Shown in pieces: positions 23,742 through 32,286 of a DNA stretch of 64,000 nucleotides; within the stretch, counting starts at the first letter, position 1; each line of letters begins with the position of its first letter. The notes under the pieces are model-generated. The model was given only the letters and a program-made list of their open reading frames with translations. It was not told the DNA's origin and searched no databases. Origin of the DNA: BOKV01 sp041987205 (lineage in GTDB: Bacteria; Pseudomonadota; Alphaproteobacteria; Rhizobiales; Rhizobiaceae); NCBI GenBank assembly GCA_041987205.1, contig JBHIWX010000001.1:1-64000 (forward strand), written 5' to 3'. A program made the position numbers and the translations under genes.

Positions 23742-26329
23742 CGGTTCAGCCCTGCCAGCGCCAGTTCCATGATTGCCTCGGGCGTCGTGCCACGCGGCAG
23801 CGGACCATAGCTCCGGCCCGCCGACATGACGAGGATGCGATCCGCCACACCCAGAAGTTCCGGCAGCTCGCTCGACACGATGACGATTGCTGCTCCCGCC
23901 TTCTTCAGTTCGCCGATCAGGCGATGGATTTCGGACTTCGCACCCACATCGACCCCCTGGGTCGGCTCGTCGAGCAGCAGCACCGTCGGCGACATGGCGA
24001 GATAGCGTCCGAGTACCACCTTCTGCTGGTTGCCGCCCGAAAGATCGCCGACCCGCATCGCGGGATTGCGCGGACGAACATCCAGCCGCTCGATCCAATC
24101 ACCGGCGATGCCTTGGAGCGTGGCCGGCTGGGGCGCGATGCCAAGGGTCGACAGCCGGCAGAGCGTGAGATTGTTGCCGATGGAAAGATCGGCGAAGATG
24201 CCGTCCGTCAGCCTGTCCTCGGGCACATAGCAGATGCCGGCGGCGCGTCCGCCCAACGGATCGGCCGGCGCGATCGTCCGCCCGCCGGCCTGCACGCTGC
24301 CTGCAGTCCGGTTCGAAAGGCCGGCGATGCAGCGCAGCAGTTCCGTGCGGCCGCTGCCCATCAGGCCCGCGATCCCCAGGATCTCGCCCTTCTTCACCTC
24401 AAGCGAGGCGGAAGCGAGCATGCCCCCGTCGCAAAGGTCTTGGACCAGCAGCGCGACATCCGAGGTTGCTGCCTCCACATGCGGGAACACCGCATCGATC
24501 TGCCTTCCGACCATCATCCGGATCAGTTCGGCGGCGTCTGTCTCGGCGGTCTCGACCTCGCCAACCAGACGGCCGTCACGCAGCACGGCAATGTGCTCCG
24601 AAACCTCGAAGATCTCGTCGAGCTTGTGACTGATATAGATCACCGCCGTGCCACGGGATTTCAGCTTGGCGATCACCCTGAACAGCGCTTCGCGATCCGC
24701 GACGGTCAGCGCGCTGGTCGGCTCGTCCATGATGATGAGCCATTTGTCCTCGATGATCGCCTTGATGATCTCGGCGATCTGGCGCTGCCCGACGGTGAGC
24801 TCGCGGACGGGGACGGAAGCATCGACCCTGAGGCCGAACTCGGCATGGATCTCCCGCAACCGTTCACGCAGCCGTTTCCTCTGTCCGAACGCCGCGAACC
24901 CTGCGCCGCGCACCGCAACGAGGTTGTCGATCAGGGACAGGTCGGGCACCAGGCTGAAATGCTGGTGCACGATGGCGCAATCCGCCCCCTCGGAGCGCTC
25001 GCGCAGACTGGCCGGCCCACCACGCCCGAGCAGTTCGCCCGCATCGCAGCGCACCGTGCCGCCGAGGCATTTGACCAGCGTCGACTTGCCAGCGCCGTTT
25101 TCACCCAGCAGTGCCAGGACCTTGCCCGGCCGGATGGTCAGGTCGACATCGCTCAGCGCCTTGATGCTGCCATAGCGCTTCGACAGCCCCCGAACGCGCG
25201 CAGTAGCATTCGCACCGGCCTCGACAGCCCGCCCATCGGTCTGCGGGCCCGAAAGCGGCGAGCCACTGCCGGCAATGGAGGCCTCGACCACGGATTGTCC
25301 TTCGCGTTTGAACAGTGAGCCCGCCATGCGCAGCAATCGATCGCGGAAGGTGGGATCGGCGATCAGCACCGCGAGGATGACCATCGTGCCGGTAACGACA
25401 TAGGTCATCTGCTGCGAGATTTGCATGAAGGAAAGGCCGGTGCCGAGCAGGCCGAGCAAGATGGCGCCCAGGAGTGTGCCGATGATGGAACCACGCCCGC
25501 CATTGAGGCGCGCACCTCCGATGATCGCGGCGGTCAGCGCCGCGAACTCGATCCCCGCGCCGGCGAGCGGCTGCGCCGATCCGAGCCGCCCGACCGTCAC
25601 CACCGCGCCGATGCCGGCCGAAAGCCCGCTCAACACATAAGTCGACAGGATGATCGTCGGGACCGGCAGCAGCGAGGTGACGGCCGCGGCAGGCGAATTG
25701 CCCACCGCGAAAACCCACTTGCCGAGACGCATCCGGCCGAGCAGGAACATCCACAGGGCGCAGAGAACCAGCATCACCACAATGCTGACCGGAATGCCGA
25801 ACAGTTCGCCCTGCCCCGTCCACAGCACGAACGGCGCCTGCACGCGAATGCTGCTCGATTCATTGACCATCAGCGCCGCCGCTCGCATCACGGCCAGCAT
25901 GGCGAAGGTCGCGAGGAAGGCGTTAATACCGAGCACGCCCGTGATCAGCCCGTTGACGAGGCCGACTGCACATCCCGTCGCGACGGCAGCCAGGATGGCA
26001 AGCACTTCCGATCCGGTCGCGTTGAGCACGATGCCGAGCACCATGCCGGACAGCGCCAGAATGCCGCCCATCGACATGTCGATGCCCCTGGCCGCGATCA
26101 CGGCGGTCATGGCGAAGGCGAGGATGGCGATGACGGAGGTTTGCCGGACGACGTCGACGAGATTGCCTGGCAGCAGATAGCGCGGCTCGATCAGCCCGAA
26201 GACGAGTACGGCGACGAGCGTGATCCCGGCGATCGCCAGCTCGTGCGACCATTTTTCGATGAGCGATCTCATGCGCCCGGCTTCCTGAAAAGGAGCCGGC
26301 GCTTCGCGCGCCGGCTTCGAGATACTCAT
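23738..26329 (-). CDS. Fused CUT2 ABC importer permease and double ATP-binding protein
   Basis: An 863-residue fusion. Residues about 30-330 are an RbsC-like permease (AARGIDMSMGGILALSGM; GGARLNGGRGSIIGTLLGAIL). A 40-residue linker leads to an RbsA/MglA-like tandem ATPase. The first nucleotide domain has Walker A GENGAGKST at about 409-417, LTVGQRQ and LIIMDEPTSAL. The second has the degenerate GLMGSGRTE and DLSGGNQQKVVLGRYL, as usual for this family. Permease and ATPase are normally separate genes here. The open frame is continuous with no frameshift. Substrate class by family would be a sugar or sugar-like polar molecule. Confidence 0.92.
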   Translation of the reverse strand: MSISKPAREAPAPFQEAGRMRSLIEKWSHELAIAGITLVAVLVFGLIEPRYLLPGNLVDVVRQTSVIAILAFAMTAVIAARGIDMSMGGILALSGMVLGIVLNATGSEVLAILAAVATGCAVGLVNGLITGVLGINAFLATFAMLAVMRAAALMVNESSSIRVQAPFVLWTGQGELFGIPVSIVVMLVLCALWMFLLGRMRLGKWVFAVGNSPAAAVTSLLPVPTIILSTYVLSGLSAGIGAVVTVGRLGSAQPLAGAGIEFAALTAAIIGGARLNGGRGSIIGTLLGAILLGLLGTGLSFMQISQQMTYVVTGTMVILAVLIADPTFRDRLLRMAGSLFKREGQSVVEASIAGSGSPLSGPQTDGRAVEAGANATARVRGLSKRYGSIKALSDVDLTIRPGKVLALLGENGAGKSTLVKCLGGTVRCDAGELLGRGGPASLRERSEGADCAIVHQHFSLVPDLSLIDNLVAVRGAGFAAFGQRKRLRERLREIHAEFGLRVDASVPVRELTVGQRQIAEIIKAIIEDKWLIIMDEPTSALTVADREALFRVIAKLKSRGTAVIYISHKLDEIFEVSEHIAVLRDGRLVGEVETAETDAAELIRMMVGRQIDAVFPHVEAATSDVALLVQDLCDGGMLASASLEVKKGEILGIAGLMGSGRTELLRCIAGLSNRTAGSVQAGGRTIAPADPLGGRAAGICYVPEDRLTDGIFADLSIGNNLTLCRLSTLGIAPQPATLQGIAGDWIERLDVRPRNPAMRVGDLSGGNQQKVVLGRYLAMSPTVLLLDEPTQGVDVGAKSEIHRLIGELKKAGAAIVIVSSELPELLGVADRILVMSAGRSYGPLPRGTTPEAIMELALAGLNR

Positions 26330-26348
26330 CGTAAGTTCCGTATTCTTG

Positions 26349-27371
26349 TTATTGCGAGGTCATCGCGGAGTCGGGCTGTTTGGGACCGAGCGGTTCCTTC
26401 ACATTGTCCGCTTCGACCAGCGCCTCGTCCGGCGTGATGTAGTCGATTTCGAGACCCTTCTCCTTCAACATAGCCGCCGTTTCATCCGACATGATATAAT
26501 AGGTTTTCATGTAGAGCGCTTCGGGAAACTCCGCGCCATTGGCCAGCCGGGCACCCACCGACATGTTCCAGTAGCCGACATATTGCGGGCTGGTCAGCAC
26601 GGTGATGATCATCTTGCCGCTTTCAACGAGCGGCATCATTTCCGCATCGCCATTGTCGCCGGCGAATACGATGTCACGGCCGAGCGCCTCGGCAACCGTG
26701 TTGGCGGCAAGACACATGGAGTCCGAAATGCAGGCAATGGCCTTCAGGTCGGGATAGGTCGACAGCCAGGTCTCGGCAGCCGTCGCGGCCTTGGTGGTGT
26801 TCCAGTCCGTCGGCTGCACGCCGACCAGTTCGATATCCGGGAATTCCTCGGCCAGCGTTTCCTTGAATGCCTTTTCGCGCGTGTCCGATACGAAATTGCC
26901 GCGTGTGCCAACGAGCAGTGCCACCTGGCCCTTGCCGTCGAGCGACTTGCCGAGCGCCTTCGCCACGACGCGCAGATCGGCATCGTCCGGATAGAGCGTC
27001 GAGTGGTTCCAGTCGCCCTTCACATGGTTGCCCATGGTGACAACCGGAATGCCGGCGTCCTTGGCCTTGGTGATGACGGGCAGCAGGGCGTTCTTGTCGA
27101 GCGGATCGATCAGGATCGCGTCGACCTTCTGGTTGATGAAGCTTTCGACGATGGAAATCTGCTTTTCCAGATTAGCTTCCGCACTCTGCCAGGTGGTGGT
27201 CACGCCATAATCGCCGGCGGCGACATCGGCGGATTCCTTCATTCGCACGAACCACGGATTCTGCAAATCGATCGCGGCCACGCCGATCACCTTCTCCTGT
27301 GCGAATGCCGGCACGGCGGTCAGCAGACTTGCTGAGATGGCCAGGCCGACGAGGTTCCCCAAGACTTTCAT
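26349..27371 (-). CDS. Periplasmic binding protein of the CUT2 ABC importer
   Basis: A 340-residue ribose/galactose-type binding protein. A signal peptide ends VPAFAQE; IGVAAIDLQNPWFVRMKESADVAAGDYG and FINQKVDAILIDPLDKNALLPVITKAKDAGIPVV are characteristic of the type I fold. It is first in its operon and starts after AAAAAGGAGAGC. A 20-bp palindrome just upstream is the likely operator. Despite the sugar-type family, the partner enzymes (amidase and probably the HpsN- and MlrC-like proteins) point to a nitrogen- or sulfur-bearing ligand. Confidence 0.92.
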   Translation of the reverse strand: MKVLGNLVGLAISASLLTAVPAFAQEKVIGVAAIDLQNPWFVRMKESADVAAGDYGVTTTWQSAEANLEKQISIVESFINQKVDAILIDPLDKNALLPVITKAKDAGIPVVTMGNHVKGDWNHSTLYPDDADLRVVAKALGKSLDGKGQVALLVGTRGNFVSDTREKAFKETLAEEFPDIELVGVQPTDWNTTKAATAAETWLSTYPDLKAIACISDSMCLAANTVAEALGRDIVFAGDNGDAEMMPLVESGKMIITVLTSPQYVGYWNMSVGARLANGAEFPEALYMKTYYIMSDETAAMLKEKGLEIDYITPDEALVEADNVKEPLGPKQPDSAMTSQ

Positions 27372-27473
27372 TCAAGCTCTCCTTTTTATCGGCAACCCGT
27401 CCGACGGTGTCGGCCGCTGGGTGCTGTATGACAATTGCATATCGGCCCCGGCAGACAAGCAGGCGGAGCGGCT

Positions 27474-27493
27474 GTGTCTAATATAATGGACAC
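27474..27493. promoter_or_regulatory. Palindromic operator candidate, probably for the XRE-cupin regulator
   Basis: GTGTCTAATATAATGGACAC is a 20-bp near-perfect palindrome and includes a TATAAT -10-like core. It sits in the 353-bp divergent spacer between the ABC importer operon and the MlrC-like gene. A related half-conserved sequence lies before the XRE-cupin gene. The rest of the spacer (27494-27724) holds nothing recognisable. Confidence 0.55.
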
Positions 27494-27724
27494 CCCGTAA
27501 AGCAGCCGAATTCACATGCGCACGCATACGGCGTTTGACCAACTCGCACTCCAGGGCGATCGCCAACCGAGCGTCCGGAAGGCACATCAGCAACCCGTTT
27601 CATCCCGCCATTTGATGCGCATCTGGCGATCAATGGTCGATAAATTGAACGTCTTGCGCCTTCTGCTTTGCATCGAAGCGATGATTGGGCAGTTTGTTGT
27701 GCACTGGAACGGGATAACAAAAGC

Positions 27725-29188
27725 ATGGCACGCGTCCTCGTGGGATTGCTCTGGCACGAAGGCAACTCCTTCAATCCGCTCGAAACACTCGAAGCGGATT
27801 TCTCCGTCAGCCATGGCGCGGCCCTGCTCGAGGATTACCGTGACTCCGAGACAGGGCTGGGCGGAATCCTTCGCGAACTGGAACAACAGGGTTTCATCGC
27901 GCTCCCGGCGACCGCCGCAAGGGCGCGGCCGGGCGGCTCGGTCGAACTCGGCTTCATCGAACGCTACGTCGACGGTCTGGTCGAAGCGGCGCGTCGCGAG
28001 CGGCCGGATGCGGTCTGTCTCGACCTGCATGGCGCGACGACCGCGACTGGCCTGCCCGATGTCGAGGGTTATCTGCTGACGCGGCTCCGCCAAGAGGTCG
28101 GCCCCGATATCCCGATTACGGTCGCTGCCGACCTACACGGTTACATCACCCCGGCCATGACCGGCGCCGCCGACATCATCACCGGCTATCGCACCAATCC
28201 CCATGCCGACATGGCCGAAACCGGCAAGCGGGCCGTGCAGCTGCTCGCGCGCCTGCTCGAAGGCAAGCGTCCGAAGCTGACAAGCCTGCGTGTTCCCATG
28301 CTGGCGCCTGGCAATGACTGGACCTCGAAGGGACCGCTGGCCGATGTCTGCGCTCGGGCGGACGCCATGCGCGCCGATCCGCGTATCGCCGATCTGTCGA
28401 TCTTCAACACCCAGCCGCAGCTCGATGCCATCGATACCGGGCAGACCGTCCTGATCTATGGCGAGGATCGCAGCCTTGCCGAGACCCATGCCCGTGAGAT
28501 CGGCGCAATGCTCTGGCAGCGCCGCACCGAGTTCACGACCCGACTGGCAGATTTGCACACCACGCTGGCCAGCAAGAAGCCGGGACTGCTGGCATTGGGC
28601 GATTTCGGCGACAGGGTACTTGGCGGCGCACCGGGAGACTCGCTCTTCATCGGCGACATGGCGCGGCGGGACTTTCCTGAACTCAAAACACTGAGCTTCG
28701 TTTACGACCCGATAGCGGTAGAGAGGGCACGCGAAACCGGCCTCGGCAACAAGGCTGAATTCGCCGTCGGCGCCACAGTCTCGTCACGCGCCTTTGCGGA
28801 TATCCGGCCGGTTGCGGCACACTGGACGATCGAGGCGCTTGGCCGGGCGGAATACATCAACCGGGGCCCTTACATGGCCGGCATCAAGTCCGATTTCGGC
28901 GACCACGCCGTGCTGAGCTGTGGCAACACGACCGTGGTGGCAACGACACGCGCACCTAATGTTCACGACCCGGCCGCCCTCGAACTTGCCGGCCTCGATA
29001 TCGATGACCTCGATGTCATCGTCCTGAAGTCCGGCATGCACTTTCACCTAAGCTTTTCAGACATTTGCCCGAGTGTCTCGGTGGCAACGCCCGGGTTTGC
29101 AACCTACCGGCTCGACACCTTGCCCTATGAGAACGCCCGCCCCGTCTATCCTCTCGACGCGATCGAATGGGACGCTGCAAAGCCTTGA
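27725..29188 (+). CDS. M81-family (MlrC-like) metallopeptidase
   Basis: A 487-residue protein of the MlrC (microcystinase C) family, annotated as metallopeptidase M81. Motifs include LLWHEGNSFNPLETL, CLDLHGATTATGLPDVEG, TVAADLHGYITPAM (His metal ligands) and YRTNPHADMAETG. The C-terminal MlrC domain has ALGDFGDRVLGGAPGDS and VVLKSGMHFHLSF. There is no signal peptide. The start ATG at 27725 removes an unsupported 19-residue extension. It converges on the HpsN-like gene and diverges from the ABC importer. Many M81 proteins travel with amino-acid or amide transporters, where they probably cleave small peptides or amides; the exact reaction is unknown. Confidence 0.92.
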   Translation: MARVLVGLLWHEGNSFNPLETLEADFSVSHGAALLEDYRDSETGLGGILRELEQQGFIALPATAARARPGGSVELGFIERYVDGLVEAARRERPDAVCLDLHGATTATGLPDVEGYLLTRLRQEVGPDIPITVAADLHGYITPAMTGAADIITGYRTNPHADMAETGKRAVQLLARLLEGKRPKLTSLRVPMLAPGNDWTSKGPLADVCARADAMRADPRIADLSIFNTQPQLDAIDTGQTVLIYGEDRSLAETHAREIGAMLWQRRTEFTTRLADLHTTLASKKPGLLALGDFGDRVLGGAPGDSLFIGDMARRDFPELKTLSFVYDPIAVERARETGLGNKAEFAVGATVSSRAFADIRPVAAHWTIEALGRAEYINRGPYMAGIKSDFGDHAVLSCGNTTVVATTRAPNVHDPAALELAGLDIDDLDVIVLKSGMHFHLSFSDICPSVSVATPGFATYRLDTLPYENARPVYPLDAIEWDAAKP

Positions 29189-29250
29189 GGATTGGCCAGT
29201 CCGGCATGTGCCGGAAAGGCGCGTTTCGTGGCGATACTGTTGCGGGCGGA

Positions 29251-30561
29251 TCAGTCGAATTCGGCCAGCACCGAAGCCCGGTCGAGCCTGAGTTGGGCGG
29301 CGCGGCGGTGACCATGCAGCCCCTCGCTGGTGCTCTGGCGGATGGCGGGTGGCGCCACCGCCTCGACCGCGCGCTGGTCGAGCGACTGGAACGTGCACAC
29401 CTTGACGAACGACCCGACCCAAAGCCCGCCGGTGTAGCGTCCGGCCGCCATCGTCGGCAGCGTGTGATTGGTACCGCAGCATTTGTCGGAATAGACGACG
29501 CTCGCCATTTCGCCGATGAACAGCGAGCCGAAATTGCGCAGCCTGCCGGCCATCGCTTCGGGATCGCGCGTATGAACCTGAAGATGCTCGGCCGCGATCC
29601 AGTCCGAATAGGCGATCATGTCTTCTTCGGTTTCGCAAAGCGCGATCTCGCCATTGTCGCGCCAGGCCTGCCCGGCCACTTCTGCCGTCGGCAGGCTCTT
29701 GAGCTGATGTTCGATCTCCCGCCCCGTCGCCTCGGCAATCTCCCTGCTGGTCGTGATAAGCCCGACTCTTGTACGCACGTCGTGCTCGGCCTGGGCGAGA
29801 AGGTCGACGGCAAGCGTCGTCGCGTTCGCCGTCTCGTCGGCAAGAATGTAGATTTCGCTCGGCCCCGCGAGTTGGTCGATACCGACCGGACCGAAGACCT
29901 GGCGCTTCGCTTCATTGACGAAGGCATTGCCAGGACCGACGATCTTGTTGACCGCCGGCACCGTCTCGGTGCCGAACGCCATGGCGGCGATGGCCTGCGC
30001 CCCGCCGATGCGGAAGATGCGGTCCGCCCCCGACAGGTGGCAGCCGGCGATCCTCGCCGGATGCGCGGTGGGAGGAAGGCAGGCAATGACCTCCTCGCAG
30101 CCCGCGACTTTTGCCGGAACGATGGTCATGACCGGCGCCGAAAGGAGCGGATAGCGTCCGCCCGGGACATAGGCGCCAATGCGCTGAATCGGGATGACCC
30201 GATGACCGAGCCTGAGACCCGGCAGCGCCTCCATGTCGAGTTCCCCGATCGTGGCGAGTTGCGCCTCGGCGAAGGCGCGCACATTCGCGATGGCGAATTC
30301 GGTGTCTGCCCGCGTCTGGGCATCGAGGCCGGCCAGTGCCGCCTCGCGCTCCGCATCGCTGACCTCGGTGTCCGCCAGATCCACCTTGTCGAACTGTCGC
30401 GAATAGTCCCTAACCGCCGCATCGCCGCGCGTCCGCACCCCATCGAGAATGCCTTCGACGAGCGTACGGATGGCCGTTTCGTCCGAGGCCGCGTTGGCGG
30501 CCGGCGCCTTGATGTGCTCGACGCGAAATCCGGCGGCGGAGGCACTGCTGTTGATGTCCAT
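29251..30561 (-). CDS. Histidinol-dehydrogenase-family protein, HpsN-like (sulfopropanediol dehydrogenase subgroup)
   Basis: A 436-residue Zn/NAD dehydrogenase of the HisD family. Zn ligands are in LLAQAEHD and LHGHRRA. The sequence follows HpsN (2,3-dihydroxypropane-1-sulfonate to sulfolactate), not biosynthetic HisD: IPIQRIGAYVPGGRYP, GTETVPAVNKIVGPGNAFVNEAKRQ, LPTAEVAGQAWRDNGE and especially GTNHTLPTMAAGRYTGGLWVG, where HisD has a different ending. There are no other his genes nearby. The ATG at 30561 follows CAGGAGACGAC. It is divergent from the XRE-cupin regulator with an operator candidate between them. A sulfonated or other polyol is the expected substrate. Confidence 0.88.
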   Translation of the reverse strand: MDINSSASAAGFRVEHIKAPAANAASDETAIRTLVEGILDGVRTRGDAAVRDYSRQFDKVDLADTEVSDAEREAALAGLDAQTRADTEFAIANVRAFAEAQLATIGELDMEALPGLRLGHRVIPIQRIGAYVPGGRYPLLSAPVMTIVPAKVAGCEEVIACLPPTAHPARIAGCHLSGADRIFRIGGAQAIAAMAFGTETVPAVNKIVGPGNAFVNEAKRQVFGPVGIDQLAGPSEIYILADETANATTLAVDLLAQAEHDVRTRVGLITTSREIAEATGREIEHQLKSLPTAEVAGQAWRDNGEIALCETEEDMIAYSDWIAAEHLQVHTRDPEAMAGRLRNFGSLFIGEMASVVYSDKCCGTNHTLPTMAAGRYTGGLWVGSFVKVCTFQSLDQRAVEAVAPPAIRQSTSEGLHGHRRAAQLRLDRASVLAEFD

Positions 30562-30629
30562 GTCGTCTCCTGTTGATGGGGGCATGGATGTGCCAAGCGT
30601 CGCCTGTCCGCAATAGCAACCGCACCCGT

Positions 30630-30647
30630 TGTCCAATATACTTGCCA
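30630..30647. promoter_or_regulatory. Operator candidate for the XRE-cupin regulator
   Basis: TGTCCAATATACTTGCCA matches the complement of the 27474-27493 palindrome (TGTCCATTATATTAGACA) at 14 of 18 positions. It lies in the divergent spacer between the HpsN-like and XRE-cupin genes. Confidence 0.45.
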
Positions 30648-30668
30648 GCAAATCGGAGGCTGAAAACC

Positions 30669-31217
30669 ATGGCCAAAATCGGCAAAAGACTGCGCGAACT
30701 GCGGCGGCGGCGCGCCATTTCCATCCGCGAGCTGGCGGCGCGTTCGGGGGTTTCCCACTCGACCATCTCGCTGATCGAACAGGACGGTATCAGCCCCACG
30801 GTGAACACGCTGCAGGCGGTCATGGACGCGCTCGGCACCACGCTCAGCGGGTTCTTCACCGCGATCGACACCAATCTGCACTACTCGCCTTTCTACCGGG
30901 GCGCAGACCTCCCGGAGATCGGCAGCGCGGACGCCATCTCATACCATGTGATCGGAGCGGACCATCCCGATCGAACGATCCTGATGCTGCGCGAGAACTA
31001 CGCACCGGACGCAGATACCGGCACGCCATTCGCCCACCCGGCGCAGGAGGCCGGCGTCGTCGTCGCCGGCGCAATCGAGCTCACCGTCGGCACGCTGAGC
31101 GCCGTGCTGGAGCCCGGCGACGGCTATTATTTCGACAGCCGCCAGCCACACCGCTTCCGAAATGTATTCGATGGGGAGAGCCAGATCGTCAGCGCCGTAA
31201 ACCCGCCAACTTATTAA
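30669..31217 (+). CDS. XRE-family regulator with C-terminal cupin domain
   Basis: A 182-residue two-domain repressor/activator. The HTH is RLRELRRRRAISIRELAARSGVSHSTISLIEQDGISPTVNTLQAVMDALG (residues 6-55). The cupin has AHPAQEAGVVVAGAIELTVG and LEPGDGYYFDSRQPHRFRN (residues 115-165), of the PuuR type. The cupin probably senses the pathway substrate. A strong CGGAGGC ribosome site precedes the ATG. It is divergent from the HpsN-like gene and related palindromes occur at both promoters of the 21-31 kb block. Confidence 0.93.
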   Translation: MAKIGKRLRELRRRRAISIRELAARSGVSHSTISLIEQDGISPTVNTLQAVMDALGTTLSGFFTAIDTNLHYSPFYRGADLPEIGSADAISYHVIGADHPDRTILMLRENYAPDADTGTPFAHPAQEAGVVVAGAIELTVGTLSAVLEPGDGYYFDSRQPHRFRNVFDGESQIVSAVNPPTY

Positions 31218-31282
31218 TTGGCCTGAGAGCCTGATCCTCCTCCAACTTTGTGTAAAGCGCGAGGCAATCAGGAGACTGGCGA

Positions 31283-31375
31283 ATGAAGCTTTCACGATTT
31301 GCGGAAGAGCAGATCATCTGGATATTGCGGGAGCAGAAAGCTGGTGAGCAGCTTTACCTGAGTGGTCCGATTTGA
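31283..31375 (+). pseudogene. IS3-family orfA 5' remnant
   Basis: ATG followed by KLSRFAEEQIIWILREQKAGEQ is the invariant start of IS3 orfA (as in the intact copy at 55572-55838, MKRSRFSAEQIIGILKEHQAG). It runs about 22 codons before meeting unrelated sequence and a stop. Confidence 0.8.
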
Positions 31376-31378
31376 TCG

Positions 31379-31750
31379 TTAGTTTATGACCGGCCGGCAG
31401 TCCATCGGGACGATGGTTTCGGGAGCTGGCGGGCGGCAGCCCGGAGCACTGTGCGGCCGTTTGACGTTGTAGTGCCTCCTGCATTGTTCGATCAGGATCT
31501 GCGCCTCTCGCAAGCTGTAGAAGATACCCCCGTTGAGCATCTCGCCGCGGAACCGGACGTTCAAGCTCTCGCAATGTCCATTTTCCCAGAGTGGGCCGGA
31601 TTCAATACAGGCCGTCTTCGCGCCGACCGCTGCAATCCAGTCGCAGACTGTCTGCGCCACAAGCTCGGGACCGCAACAGTTCGGGAGCAATGGGCTGCGG
31701 ACAGGTTGTGGCCACCTGCGTTGCCCCCACATAGCGCAGCGGGTGGCCAT
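31379..31750 (-). pseudogene. IS3-family orfB 3' remnant
   Basis: The minus frame contains CGPELVAQTVCDWIAAVGAKTACIESGPLWENGHCES ... LLNGG-like and YSLREAQILIEQCRRHYNVKRPHSA ... PPAPE, the C-terminal third of an IS3 transposase integrase domain. It is oriented opposite to the adjacent orfA scrap and has no catalytic first half. Two pieces in opposing orientation mean deletion plus inversion, or two insertions. Several Cys substitutions suggest long decay. Confidence 0.8.
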
Positions 31751-31812
31751 AACCGGGTCTCAGGTCTCAAAAGTGGTTATGCACAACCACACCGCTGATG
31801 AGACCGGTTATG
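31748..31812. repeat. Nested inverted repeat beside the IS3 remnant
   Basis: Outer arms CATAACCGGGTCTCA and TGAGACCGGTTATG pair with one bulge. Inside lies a second hairpin, GTGGTT-ATGCAC-AACCAC. Possibly an old transposon end or a recombination site. The following 31813-32019 shows nothing else. Confidence 0.5.
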
Positions 31813-32019
31813 ACCGCCACGAACTCTACCGCTGATGTCCACCTGCTGGTAGCTATCGATATTTCTAGGCTCCGGCATTCAATGGCTTGAGTTTCAAAAA
31901 TAGTGCGAAAACCGCAATTATCATTGACCATGGTCAAGCAACATCGCCGCGTCTTGATCTGGATTTCTTTCCACGATTGGTGATCGGCAGGCGTGATCGT
32001 TTGTGATTGCGATTGTACA

Positions 32020-32286
32020 ATGCTTCCGGCATCACTTTATGCTTATGTCTGGCGAACGACACGCGGCGACCAGACCAGAATTTGCCTGCTTACCTTGATC
32101 TTCGCGCCCTTGACGATGATCCCGCTCGAACTTCAACGGCGTGTAGTCGATATTGCCGTCAACGGACTTAACATCCATCTCCCTGCCTTGCTTGGCGCTG
32201 TCTATCTCGCCGTGCTCCTCATGCAGGATGGATTGAAGTATGTTTTCAACATCGCCAGGGGCGCCAGCAGGAAACGCACGCCGTGA
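32020..32286 (+). pseudogene. Truncated ABC exporter, N-terminal membrane piece
   Basis: An 88-codon frame with LYAYVWRTTRGDQTRICLLTLIFAPLTMIPLELQRRVVDIAVNG and LLGAVYLAVLLMQDGLKYVFNIA, which matches the first two membrane helices of a half-size ABC exporter (permease fused to ATPase). The remaining 450 or so residues, including the whole ATPase, are missing. The frame ends in TGA overlapping the GTG of the LysR gene. A deletion has joined the exporter's head to the regulator. Confidence 0.75.

Noticed and set aside
29201..29214. Terminator between the MlrC-like and HpsN-like genes (CCGGC-ATGT-GCCGG)
   Set aside because: Short stem and no U tract; it could be chance in GC-rich DNA.
29251..30561. 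Biosynthetic histidinol dehydrogenase (hisD)
   Set aside because: The C-terminal and substrate-side motifs follow HpsN, no his genes are present, and a catabolic-type regulator is divergent.
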